Shown: positions 16,664-24,286 of the stretch, piece after piece | How positions within the stretch are numbered: position 1 is the first letter of the stretch | Layout: each line of letters starts with the position of its first letter | Source of the DNA: Clostridiales bacterium | GTDB lineage: Bacteria; Bacillota; Clostridia; Christensenellales; Borkfalkiaceae | Assembly: GCA_015055615.1 (NCBI GenBank) | Contig: SVHT01000003.1 | Coordinates: 1-59,668, forward strand | Length of the DNA: 59,668 nucleotides | Direction of reading: 5' to 3' | Notes under the pieces: model-generated | Databases searched by the model: none | Told to the model about the DNA's origin: nothing | The model's input: the letters and a program-made list of their open reading frames with translations, nothing else | Made by a program: the position numbers and the translations under genes

Positions 16664-17179
16664 ATGAGCTTGATAAACAAATGGAAACTTGCGAAAAACC
16701 CTGTAAAATTTTGGCGCGATAGGGGTATGAAAATCGGGAGCGGTTGCGAGATTTATTCGTCCGCGAACTTTGGTTCGGAACCCTATTTGATTACGGTTGG
16801 CGACCACGTGCGCATCAATTCGGGCGTGAAATTCGTAACCCACGACGGCGGTGTTTGGGTGCTTCGCGGTATGAAAGAAGAGCTGAAAAACGTCGATATG
16901 TTCGGGCGTATCACGGTAGGAAACAACGTGCATATCGGCACGGACGCCATCATTATGCCTGGGGTTACCATTGGGAATAACTGCATAATCGGTTGCGGGG
17001 CAATCGTGACGAAATCAATCCCCGACAACTCCGTTGCGGTGGGCGTACCGGCAAGAGTGCTGGAAAGCATTGAAGAATACGAGGCGAAAAACGCCGACAA
17101 GTTTATGTATACCAAGGGTATGTCGCGTGAAGAAAAGGCAAAATATTTGCAGGAAAACCTCGTGGAAGTTTCTAAATAA
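16664..17179 (+). CDS. Left-handed beta-helix (hexapeptide) acyltransferase
   Basis: 171 residues. Hexapeptide coils run from about residue 25 to 135: GMKIGSGCEIYSSANFGSE, GRITVGNNVHIGTDAIIMPG, VTIGNNCIIGCGAIVTKSIP and SVAVGVPARVLESIEEY. This is the layout of maltose/galactoside O-acetyltransferases and NeuD-like sugar acyltransferases. It begins 4 bp after the ATP-grasp gene. It probably acetylates a hydroxyl or amino group on the glycan precursor in the cytoplasm. Confidence 0.85.
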   Translation: MSLINKWKLAKNPVKFWRDRGMKIGSGCEIYSSANFGSEPYLITVGDHVRINSGVKFVTHDGGVWVLRGMKEELKNVDMFGRITVGNNVHIGTDAIIMPGVTIGNNCIIGCGAIVTKSIPDNSVAVGVPARVLESIEEYEAKNADKFMYTKGMSREEKAKYLQENLVEVSK

Positions 17180-17190
17180 GAGAGTGTGCA

Positions 17191-18363
17191 ATGAAGTGTC
17201 AAGAAAAGTTTTTTGAAATATACCAAAAGGAGCCCGCGGGGGTGGCGTTTTGTCCCTACCGCGTTTGTCCGATTGGGGCGCACAGCGACCACCAATACGG
17301 CAAAATTACGGGCTTTGCCATTGACAAGGGGATACACATTGCGTACGCCCCCAAACAGAACGGCGTCGTAGAGCTTTCGTCCTTGCAGTTTAACAAGCGG
17401 GCGCAATGGTTTATCAAATCCGTGCCCGAAGAAAAGGAGAACGATTGGGCGGATTATTTGCGCGGGGCGACCTTGCTTTTGACGCAAAAATACCACTTGC
17501 GCGTGGGGCTTTGCGGGATTATCGAAGGGAGCTTGCCTATCGGCGGTCTGTCGTCGTCGGCGGCGGTGACGATTGCCTTTTTGTCGGCGCTTTGCAAGGT
17601 AAACGGCATACACCTTAGTGAAATGGAAATGATTTTGACGGCGCAGGCGGCGGAAAATAAGTACGTTGGCGTGTCTTGCGGAAAGCTCGACCAGTCCTGC
17701 GAGGTCTTTGCGAAGAAAAACAAGCTTTTGTATCTCGATACCAAGGACGATAGCTATGAGTTAATCCCTACCAGCGAAAAGATGAAACCCTACAAGATTG
17801 CAATTTTCTTTTCGGGTGTGGAGCGCAGCCTTACCGGTAGTAAATTCAATATGCGCGTGGACGAGTGCCGTAGCGCGGCGTACGCGTTGAAGGCGTTCAG
17901 CGGTATGGAGTACGGAAAATTCAGCGAAACCTATCTTCGCGACGTACCGTATGCCACCTATTTGCAATATAAGGACAAATTGCCCGATAATTGGCGCAAG
18001 CGCGCGGAGCATTTCTACACGGAATTTGCGCGTGTGGAGGCGGGCGCGGAGGCTTGGCGCAGAGGGGATATCGAGGCGTTTGGCAAACTGTCGTTTGAGA
18101 GCGGTCGTTCTTCTATATATAATTATGAAACGGGCTCGGACGAGCTGAAAACGCTGTACGAAATCATGCTGAAAACGGACGGGATTTACGGCGGACGGTT
18201 TAGCGGCGCGGGGTTCAAGGGGTGCTGTATGGCGCTGATTGACCCTGCTTTTACCGAAAGTATCGAACGCAAAGTTACGGACGAATATTTGAAGGTGTTC
18301 CCTGCATTGAAAGGGAAATTCTCGGTGCATATTTGCGATACGGCAGACGGGGTAGAATTATGA
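17191..18363 (+). CDS. Galactokinase-like GHMP sugar kinase
   Basis: 390 residues. CPYRVCPIGAHSDHQYGKI corresponds to the galactokinase signature region, EGSLPIGGLSSSAAVTIAFL is the GHMP ATP-binding motif, and GRFSGAGFKGCCMALID the C-terminal third motif. Compared with GalK the first motif reads IGAHSDHQ instead of IGEHTDYN, as in the branch acting on other sugars such as glucuronate or arabinose. It phosphorylates a sugar at C1. The next gene, a nucleotidyltransferase, starts inside its stop (ATGA), so the pair likely forms a salvage route to a nucleotide sugar. Confidence 0.85.
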   Translation: MKCQEKFFEIYQKEPAGVAFCPYRVCPIGAHSDHQYGKITGFAIDKGIHIAYAPKQNGVVELSSLQFNKRAQWFIKSVPEEKENDWADYLRGATLLLTQKYHLRVGLCGIIEGSLPIGGLSSSAAVTIAFLSALCKVNGIHLSEMEMILTAQAAENKYVGVSCGKLDQSCEVFAKKNKLLYLDTKDDSYELIPTSEKMKPYKIAIFFSGVERSLTGSKFNMRVDECRSAAYALKAFSGMEYGKFSETYLRDVPYATYLQYKDKLPDNWRKRAEHFYTEFARVEAGAEAWRRGDIEAFGKLSFESGRSSIYNYETGSDELKTLYEIMLKTDGIYGGRFSGAGFKGCCMALIDPAFTESIERKVTDEYLKVFPALKGKFSVHICDTADGVEL

Positions 18364-19094
18364 AATGTTTAATTTTGGCGGCAGGGTACGCAACGAGATT
18401 GTATCCGTTGACGGAAAACTTCCCAAAACCGCTCTTGAAGGTGCAGGATAAAACGATTTTAGATTGGCTCGTGGACGATATCGATTCGCTCGGGTTGGTG
18501 GACGAATACGTGGTGATTTCTAACCATAAATTCGCGGAACATTTTTCTGCTTGGGCGGCGGAAAAAACGCAAAAGGTTACGGTCGTAGACGACGGAACGA
18601 GTAGCAACGAAACACGTCTTGGCGCGGTGCGCGATATTCAGTTCGCGATAGACAAGCTCTCGCTTGACGACGATATACTCGTGATTGCGGGGGATAATCT
18701 GCTCGATTTCAGTTTGACGGCGTTTATCAAATACGCGAAAAATAAGGGCGCGTCCTGTATCATGCGTTATTTTGAGCCGTCTATGGAAAAATTGCAAAAA
18801 TGCGGCGTTGCGGAAGTGGATGGGACGGATAAAATTTTGCGTTTGACGGAAAAACCGCAAGAACCGCAATCGAATTGGGCTTGCCCGCCGTTCTATTATT
18901 ACACGAAAGCGGATGCAAAGCTCGTGAAAAAGGGTATCGAAGCGGGTTGCGGTGTGGACGCTCCGGGCAGTTATATTGCTTGGCTCTGCACGCAAACGAC
19001 GGTGTACGCTATGGAAATGCCTGGTAAACGCTACGATATCGGCAACTTAGCAAGCTACGAAAAGGTGCAAAAGGAATACAAAGGGATATGTTAA
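18360..19094 (+). CDS. Sugar-1-phosphate nucleotidyltransferase
   Basis: 244 residues. MKCLILAAGYATRLYPLTEN and FPKPLLKVQDKTILDW form the nucleotide-binding signature; DILVIAGDNLLDF and RLTEKPQEPQSNWACPPFYY complete the active site. It is shorter than RmlA and lacks its oligomerisation tail. It overlaps the kinase stop and the next epimerase start, so kinase, nucleotidyltransferase and epimerase are translated as a unit. Probable role: making an NDP-sugar from the kinase product. Confidence 0.85.
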   Translation: MKCLILAAGYATRLYPLTENFPKPLLKVQDKTILDWLVDDIDSLGLVDEYVVISNHKFAEHFSAWAAEKTQKVTVVDDGTSSNETRLGAVRDIQFAIDKLSLDDDILVIAGDNLLDFSLTAFIKYAKNKGASCIMRYFEPSMEKLQKCGVAEVDGTDKILRLTEKPQEPQSNWACPPFYYYTKADAKLVKKGIEAGCGVDAPGSYIAWLCTQTTVYAMEMPGKRYDIGNLASYEKVQKEYKGIC

Positions 19095-20158
19095 AACCGA
19101 ACGTGGATTTGAACAATAAAACGGTGTTGGTTACGGGGGCGGCTGGGTTTATCGGCTGCAACCTTGTGAAAGAGCTGCTGCGCTCTTTTCACGGTATGCG
19201 TATCGTCGGTATCGACAATATGAACGATTATTACGACGTTTCTATTAAGGAGTTCCGCCTTGCTGAGATTGAAAAAGCGGTGGCGCAAAGTGATTGCGCG
19301 TGGCGTTTCGTTCGCGGCAGTATCGCGGATAAAGCGTTGATAGAGAGCATTTTTACCGAAGAAAAACCCGCTGTCGTCGTGAATTTGGCGGCGCAGGCGG
19401 GGGTACGGTACTCAATCACCAATCCCGACGTGTATATCGAGGCGAATTTAATCGGGTTTTACAATATTTTAGAGGCGTGTAGACATAACGAGGTGGAGCA
19501 CCTTGTTTACGCGTCTAGCTCGTCGGTGTACGGCTCGAATAAAAAAGTGCCCTATTCGACGGACGACAAGGTGGACAATCCCGTGTCCTTGTATGCGGCG
19601 ACGAAAAAATCGAACGAGCTTTTGGCGCACGCGTACAGCAAATTGTACAATATCCCGTCTACGGGCTTGCGGTTTTTTACCGTGTACGGTCCCGCGGGAC
19701 GCCCCGATATGGCGTATTTCGGGTTCACGAGCAAGCTGTTAAAGGGTGAAACGATACAGATTTTTAACTACGGGAATTGCAAGCGCGATTTCACCTACGT
19801 CGACGATATCGTCGAGGGGGTAAAACGGGTAATGCAACACGCGCCCGAAAAGAAAACGGGGGAGGACGGGTTGCCGTTACCGCCGTATAAGGTGTATAAT
19901 ATCGGGAACAGTAGTCCTGAAAACTTGCTCGATTTCGTGGATATTTTACAGCAGGAGCTTATCCGCGCGGGGGTATTGCCCGAAGATTACGATTTTGAGG
20001 CGCATAAACAGCTTGTGCCGATGCAGGCGGGGGACGTGCCCGTAACGTATGCGGATACGTCGGCTTTGGAAGAGGATTTCGGGTTCAAGCCGTCCACGCC
20101 CTTGCGCGTAGGGCTTCGCAAGTTTGCCGAGTGGTACAAGGAATTTTATAAGGTATAA
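19088..20158 (+). CDS. NAD-dependent epimerase, UDP-glucuronate 4-epimerase type
   Basis: 356 residues of extended SDR. TVLVTGAAGFIGCNLVKEL binds NAD; GIDNMNDYYDVSIKEFRL is the hallmark of UDP-glucuronate 4-epimerases; AAQAGVRYSITNP, VYASSSSVYG and LYAATKKSNELLAHAYS (Tyr-x3-Lys) complete the site; FTVYGPAGRPDMAYFGF is also typical. It interconverts UDP-glucuronate and UDP-galacturonate. It overlaps the previous gene by 7 bp. With the galactokinase-like kinase it suggests that a uronic acid is part of the glycan. Confidence 0.9.
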   Translation: MLKPNVDLNNKTVLVTGAAGFIGCNLVKELLRSFHGMRIVGIDNMNDYYDVSIKEFRLAEIEKAVAQSDCAWRFVRGSIADKALIESIFTEEKPAVVVNLAAQAGVRYSITNPDVYIEANLIGFYNILEACRHNEVEHLVYASSSSVYGSNKKVPYSTDDKVDNPVSLYAATKKSNELLAHAYSKLYNIPSTGLRFFTVYGPAGRPDMAYFGFTSKLLKGETIQIFNYGNCKRDFTYVDDIVEGVKRVMQHAPEKKTGEDGLPLPPYKVYNIGNSSPENLLDFVDILQQELIRAGVLPEDYDFEAHKQLVPMQAGDVPVTYADTSALEEDFGFKPSTPLRVGLRKFAEWYKEFYKV

Positions 20159-20190
20159 GGACAATTTTTGCAAAAAGGATAGGGGCAGGT

Positions 20191-21351
20191 ATGCAACGAA
20201 CGGTTGAAAAAGTCTTTTTTGCATTGTTGCGTTTCGAAATCAACGGGACGGAACTTTGCGACGACGTCAAAAATTTAATAACGGCCGAAACGCTGCCTGC
20301 GTTGTTTAAGCTGTCTAAAAAGCACGATTTGGCGCATTTGATTGGTGACGCTTTGCAGAAAAACGGCTTGTTGCCCGACGACTCGGAGGCGAAAAAACGC
20401 TTTGTGCGCGAGCGGAATCTTGCCATTTACCGATACGAACGGATTCAATACGATTTTGAACAGATTTGCGAGATTTTGAAAAAGGCGGAGATTAAGTACA
20501 TCCCCTTAAAAGGGAGCGTCGTGCGACAATATTATCCCGAACCTTGGATGCGGACAAGCTGTGATATCGATATTTTGGTCGCGGAAGAAGATTTGGATAG
20601 AGCGATTGCGCGGTTGGTGGAAGACGGCGGGTACGAAAAAGGGGAAAAATGTTTCCACGACGTATCGCTGGCGAGCCCTTGCGGTGTGCATTTGGAACTG
20701 CATTACAACCTCGTTGAAAAGGACGAAAAATTGGACGGTTTGTTGGCAAATGCCTGGGGACATACCGCAACGAACGATAATTTGTGTCACTTAATGACCA
20801 ACGAGTATTTGCTCTTTTATCTGCTTGCACACATGAAACACCACTTTATGAAAGGTGGCTGTGGGGTTCGGCCGTTTATCGATTTGTATTTACTAACGCG
20901 GTTTGTGGAAATAGACAGGGCAGTTTTTGCCGACTTTTGCGAGCAAGGCGGTGTATCTAAATTGGCGGAAGAGTGTCTTGCGCTCAGCCAGTATTGGTTT
21001 GGCGAGGGCGCGGGGACGGCGTTGACGGAAAAGCTGAGCGAATATATTTTGACGGGGGGCGTGTACGGCTCGACGGAAAATAAAGTTATGCTCCAACAAG
21101 CCAAGAGCGGGGGGCGTTTCAAGTATATCCTTTCCCGCATTTGGTTGCCCTATCAATGGCTGAAATATTCCTATCCGTCCTTGGAAGGCAAGCGTTGGCT
21201 GACCTTTTTTTACCAGATTCGGCGTTGGTGTTCGATTATTTTTAAGCGGAAAAAGGTGAAAAAGGGCTTGAACGAAATGTCACTCAGTCAGCAGATAGAC
21301 AAACGCCAACAAGAGGAAACGAAAAAATTACTCCAAGCTTTGGAGTTATAA
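20191..21351 (+). CDS. Nucleotidyltransferase-fold protein (NTP_transf_5 family)
   Basis: 386 residues. YIPLKGSVVRQYYPEP followed by MRTSCDIDILVAEEDLDRA gives the GxxxxxxYP ... DxD pattern of the uncharacterised NTP_transf_5 family, frequent in capsule and glycopeptide clusters. A His-rich segment LLAHMKHHFMKGGCGVRPFID follows near residue 215. It is the last gene before the terminator at 21372. Its reaction is unknown; it may transfer a nucleotide or phosphate group during glycan assembly. Confidence 0.75.
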   Translation: MQRTVEKVFFALLRFEINGTELCDDVKNLITAETLPALFKLSKKHDLAHLIGDALQKNGLLPDDSEAKKRFVRERNLAIYRYERIQYDFEQICEILKKAEIKYIPLKGSVVRQYYPEPWMRTSCDIDILVAEEDLDRAIARLVEDGGYEKGEKCFHDVSLASPCGVHLELHYNLVEKDEKLDGLLANAWGHTATNDNLCHLMTNEYLLFYLLAHMKHHFMKGGCGVRPFIDLYLLTRFVEIDRAVFADFCEQGGVSKLAEECLALSQYWFGEGAGTALTEKLSEYILTGGVYGSTENKVMLQQAKSGGRFKYILSRIWLPYQWLKYSYPSLEGKRWLTFFYQIRRWCSIIFKRKKVKKGLNEMSLSQQIDKRQQEETKKLLQALEL

Positions 21352-21371
21352 ATCGCTTATATAAAAATATG

Positions 21372-21404
21372 GACCGAGCAAGGTAAAACGTTGCTCGGTC
21401 TTTT
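21372..21404 (+). terminator. Intrinsic terminator of the polysaccharide operon
   Basis: GACCGAGCAA pairs with TTGCTCGGTC around GGTAAAACG, followed by TTTT. It marks the end of the 16.6-kb transcript from 4705. Confidence 0.9.
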
Positions 21405-21435
21405 CATCTAAAATCAGTCCGTTAATCAGTTCGTT

Positions 21436-21453
21436 GCGATACGTATTGGGGGG
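21436..21453. repeat. Variant copy of the repeat found at 4592-4645
   Basis: GCGATACGTATTGGGGGG differs from the upstream copies by one inserted T and diverges afterwards. It lies between the operon terminator and the 3' end of the AraC gene. Confidence 0.6.
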
Positions 21454-21462
21454 TATGCGTGT

Positions 21463-22215
21463 TTAGGGACGCCTTTCTTCCTTTGGCGAAACGCCGAAAC
21501 GCTCTTTGTAGGCTTTGGAAAAGTTGAAAGGGTCTTTATAGCCAACGGCAAACGCCGTTTCGCCCACGCCATAGCCCTTTTCCAGTAAGGATTTTGCCTG
21601 CTCCATACGCGTTTTAATGAGGAATTCCTTAATCCCCGTGCCGTAGCGACGGTAAAAAAGGCGGTAGAGATAGCTGCGCTCAAACCCGAAAAGCTCGGCG
21701 AGGTTGGCTACGGTTAGGTCGTTCATATAATTAAATCGGATATACTGTTTGACCTTTTCTACAACGTCCGCCGTTTGGGGGGCTTCGTTGAAAAGGGTGT
21801 AAATCAGACGGAATAGTAACGCGATATACACGGACGGCGTGGTAACGCCACTTTGCGCAAGATTGCGTAGTTCCACGCTGAGCTCCAAGGGTACGCGGTA
21901 TACCGAACGGTCGGTGTCGAAAAGCTTTGCCATTGCGCCGTGAAAGGCGAGCCACGTATATTCCCACGGGGTTTGACTGTCGGCGACGTAGGTGGTAATT
22001 TCCTCGGGACGTATAATAAACAGTTGTCCCGCGCCGATTTCGTGACAACCGTATTTATCCAACAGCCTTCCCTTGCCACTCAAACAAAAATGTATGATGT
22101 AATATCCGCGCACAAAAGGACCGAATTTGTGGTTTTTTTCGCAAGCTTCGTGTCCCGCAAAGATAGGGATAAGGTCGCCAGCAGTTGTGTTTTCAAGCAT
22201 AAATTCGTGAAACAT
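21463..22215 (-). CDS. AraC family transcriptional regulator
   Basis: 250 residues. The N-terminal cupin-like sugar-sensing domain contains GYYIIHFCLSGKGRLLDKYG and GAGQLFIIRPEEITTYVAD. The C-terminal double helix-turn-helix has LTVANLAELFGFERSYLYRL and GVGETAFAVGYKDPFNFSKA before GVSPKE. ATG 22215 is chosen over GTG 22224 because GAGG lies 8 bases ahead. It is divergent from the GH4 gene at 22332 and most likely activates it in response to a sugar. Confidence 0.9.
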   Translation of the reverse strand: MFHEFMLENTTAGDLIPIFAGHEACEKNHKFGPFVRGYYIIHFCLSGKGRLLDKYGCHEIGAGQLFIIRPEEITTYVADSQTPWEYTWLAFHGAMAKLFDTDRSVYRVPLELSVELRNLAQSGVTTPSVYIALLFRLIYTLFNEAPQTADVVEKVKQYIRFNYMNDLTVANLAELFGFERSYLYRLFYRRYGTGIKEFLIKTRMEQAKSLLEKGYGVGETAFAVGYKDPFNFSKAYKERFGVSPKEERRP

Positions 22216-22273
22216 ACGAAACACCTCATTTATTTATAGCAACATTTTACCATAAAATAACCACAAAAAGCAA

Positions 22274-22302
22274 TAGACGAAACAACTTTTTTATGATAAA
22301 AT
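22274..22302 (+). promoter_or_regulatory. Probable promoter TAGACG-17-TAAAAT
   Basis: The -35 box at 22274-22279 is poor and the -10 box at 22297-22302 is fair, spacing 17 bp. A weak -35 box fits activation by the divergent AraC protein. The ribosome binding site AAAGGAG of the GH4 gene follows at 22317. Confidence 0.55.
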
Positions 22303-22331
22303 TGATCAAAATAATAAAAGGAGCGAAAAAA

Positions 22332-23651
22332 ATGAAACTTACTTTTATGGGCGCTGGTAGCACGATTTTTGCAAAGAACGTAATTGGGGACGTTTTGATG
22401 ACGCCCGCGCTTACGCAAAATTTGACGGTAGCATTGTACGATATTGACAAGGAGCGATTGGAAGATTCGTACGTCGTTGTGGATAGTCTTAACAAAAAAT
22501 ATAACGACAACAAGGCAACCATCGAAAAATATCTTGGCGTGGAGCAGAGAAAAGCGGCGCTTTCGGGGGCTGATTTCGTTGTGAACGCGATACAGGTAGG
22601 GGGGTATGAGCCTTGTACGGTGATGGATTTTGAAATTCCCAAAAAGTACGGTCTGCGCCAAACGATTGGCGACACGTTGGGCATTGGGGGGATTTTCCGC
22701 GGTCTGCGGACGATAAAGGTTATGAAGGAGTTTGCGCGGGATATGGAAGAGGTTTGTCCTGACGCGTGGTTCCTTAACTATACCAATCCAATGGCGATTT
22801 TGACGGGATATATGCTCCGCTATACCAAGGTCAAGACGGTGGGGCTTTGTCACAGCGTACAGGTTTGCACAAGTCAATTATTCGAACAGTTAGGGCTTGA
22901 CCATGCGCAAATTGGCAAAGAATATATTGCGGGCATCAACCATATGGCGTGGCTGTTGGAGGTGCGGGATAAGGACGGAAAGGACTTGTATCCCGAAATC
23001 AAGCGTTTGGCAAAGGAAAAGAACGCGAAAGAAAAACACGGCAATATGGTACGCTTTGATTATATCGACAAGCTCGGGTATTATTGTACGGAGAGCTCGG
23101 AGCATAACGCCGAATATAATCCCTTCTATATCAAATCAAAATATCCCGAGCTGATTGAAAAGTTCAATATTCCCTTGGACGAATACCCCCGTCGTTGCGT
23201 AAAGCAAATTGCGGATTGGGAAAAACAGCGGGAAGAATTGTTGGGCGGGGGCGAAATCCAACACGAACGCTCGCACGAGTATGCTTCACGTATTATGGAA
23301 GCGGTGGTGACGAATACGCCTTACCAAATCGGCGGAAACGTGATTAATAACGGACTGATTGAAAACTTGCCCCAAGACGCGTGCGTGGAAGTACCCTGTC
23401 TTGTGGACGGCAACGGGGTGCAACCGACGCGCGTGGGCAGATTGCCCGTGCAATGCGCCGCAATGAATATGACCAATATAAATTGTCAGCTGTTGACAAT
23501 CGAGGCGGCTGCAACGGGCAAAAAGGAGCATATTTATCAGGCGGCTATGTTAGAGCCGCATACGGCGGCGGAGCTGTCTATCGACGATATTATCGCCATG
23601 TGCGACGAGCTTATCGAGGCTCATGAAAAGGCGGGTTTCCCCGTTTTGTAA
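22332..23651 (+). CDS. Family 4 glycoside hydrolase (alpha-galactosidase/alpha-glucosidase type)
   Basis: 439 residues. MKLTFMGAGSTIFAKNVIGD is the NAD-binding Rossmann start, LNYTNPMAILTGYML and TVGLCHSVQVC contain the metal-binding Cys and substrate-contacting residues, and AGINHMAWLLEV the metal-binding His of GH4. These enzymes need NAD, Mn and often a reductant, and cleave imported glycosides through a redox elimination mechanism. The GLCHS form groups with MelA/alpha-galactosidase or galacturonidase branches. ATG 22332 has a good AAAGGAG site. Regulated by the divergent AraC gene by position. Confidence 0.9.
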   Translation: MKLTFMGAGSTIFAKNVIGDVLMTPALTQNLTVALYDIDKERLEDSYVVVDSLNKKYNDNKATIEKYLGVEQRKAALSGADFVVNAIQVGGYEPCTVMDFEIPKKYGLRQTIGDTLGIGGIFRGLRTIKVMKEFARDMEEVCPDAWFLNYTNPMAILTGYMLRYTKVKTVGLCHSVQVCTSQLFEQLGLDHAQIGKEYIAGINHMAWLLEVRDKDGKDLYPEIKRLAKEKNAKEKHGNMVRFDYIDKLGYYCTESSEHNAEYNPFYIKSKYPELIEKFNIPLDEYPRRCVKQIADWEKQREELLGGGEIQHERSHEYASRIMEAVVTNTPYQIGGNVINNGLIENLPQDACVEVPCLVDGNGVQPTRVGRLPVQCAAMNMTNINCQLLTIEAAATGKKEHIYQAAMLEPHTAAELSIDDIIAMCDELIEAHEKAGFPVL

Positions 23652-23668
23652 GGAAAAAACTTGAAAAG

Positions 23669-23694
23669 CGCAGACGAAACGGTCTGCGTTTTTT
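23669..23694 (+). terminator. Intrinsic terminator
   Basis: CGCAGAC and GTCTGCG pair over 7 bp around GAAACG, followed by six T. It ends the GH4 transcript. Confidence 0.85.
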
Positions 23695-23728
23695 GCGCGC
23701 TTTTGGCAATATATTTTTTTGGAAGGCA

Positions 23729-23757
23729 TTGACAAACGGACAAAAGTATAGTACACT
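23729..23757 (+). promoter_or_regulatory. Promoter TTGACA-17-TACACT
   Basis: TTGACA at 23729-23734 and TACACT at 23752-23757 with 17-bp spacing. The start TTGACAAACGGA and downstream AAAAG-GTATA-like spacer resemble the promoter at 29764. It should drive fucU, the GH38 gene and the phosphatase gene. Confidence 0.75.
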
Positions 23758-23819
23758 ATATCCATCAAAAAGAAGAAACGTAGTTTCTTTCGCTAAGAAA
23801 CGGGAAAGGAGAGAAGAAT

Positions 23820-24242
23820 ATGTTAAAAAACGTACCGAAAATTTTATCCCCCGAGCTTTTGAAAATTCTTGCGGAAATGGGGCATGGCGACGAAATTTTG
23901 ATTGCCGACGGCAATTTCCCTAGCGCAAGCCACGGTCAAAAAATGGTGCGCGCGGACGGGCACGGCGGTGTGGAAATGTTAAAGGCAATCTTGACGATGA
24001 TTCCGCTCGATACTTACGCGCCCGAAAATTTTATGTTTATGGCGACGACGCAGGGCGACCCTACGCCGACCATTTGGGCGGAATATTTGGACGTAGCCAA
24101 CGCTTTGGACGACAACGTCCGTCAAGGAATTATCGAACGCCAAGCTTTTTACGAACGCTCGAAAAAGGCGTACGCGGTGATTGCGACGGGCGAGGGGGCG
24201 ATTTACGCCAACATCCTCATCAAGAAAGGCGTTATTCAATAA
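23820..24242 (+). CDS. fucU: RbsD/FucU family sugar mutarotase
   Basis: 140 residues, the usual FucU length. EMGHGDEILIADGNFPS holds the catalytic His22 and Asp24 region, VRADGHGGVEMLKAIL the family-specific loop, and the C-terminus IATGEGAIYANILIKKGV carries the conserved Tyr/Asn. FucU interconverts alpha and beta anomers of L-fucose and related pyranoses. Here it sits before an alpha-mannosidase, not with fucose genes, so the sugar may differ. The strong GGAAAGGAG site lies just upstream. Confidence 0.85.
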   Translation: MLKNVPKILSPELLKILAEMGHGDEILIADGNFPSASHGQKMVRADGHGGVEMLKAILTMIPLDTYAPENFMFMATTQGDPTPTIWAEYLDVANALDDNVRQGIIERQAFYERSKKAYAVIATGEGAIYANILIKKGVIQ

Positions 24243-24286
24243 CATGACGCAGGCAAAATAGGCAAGTGAAAATATAGAGGACGTAT

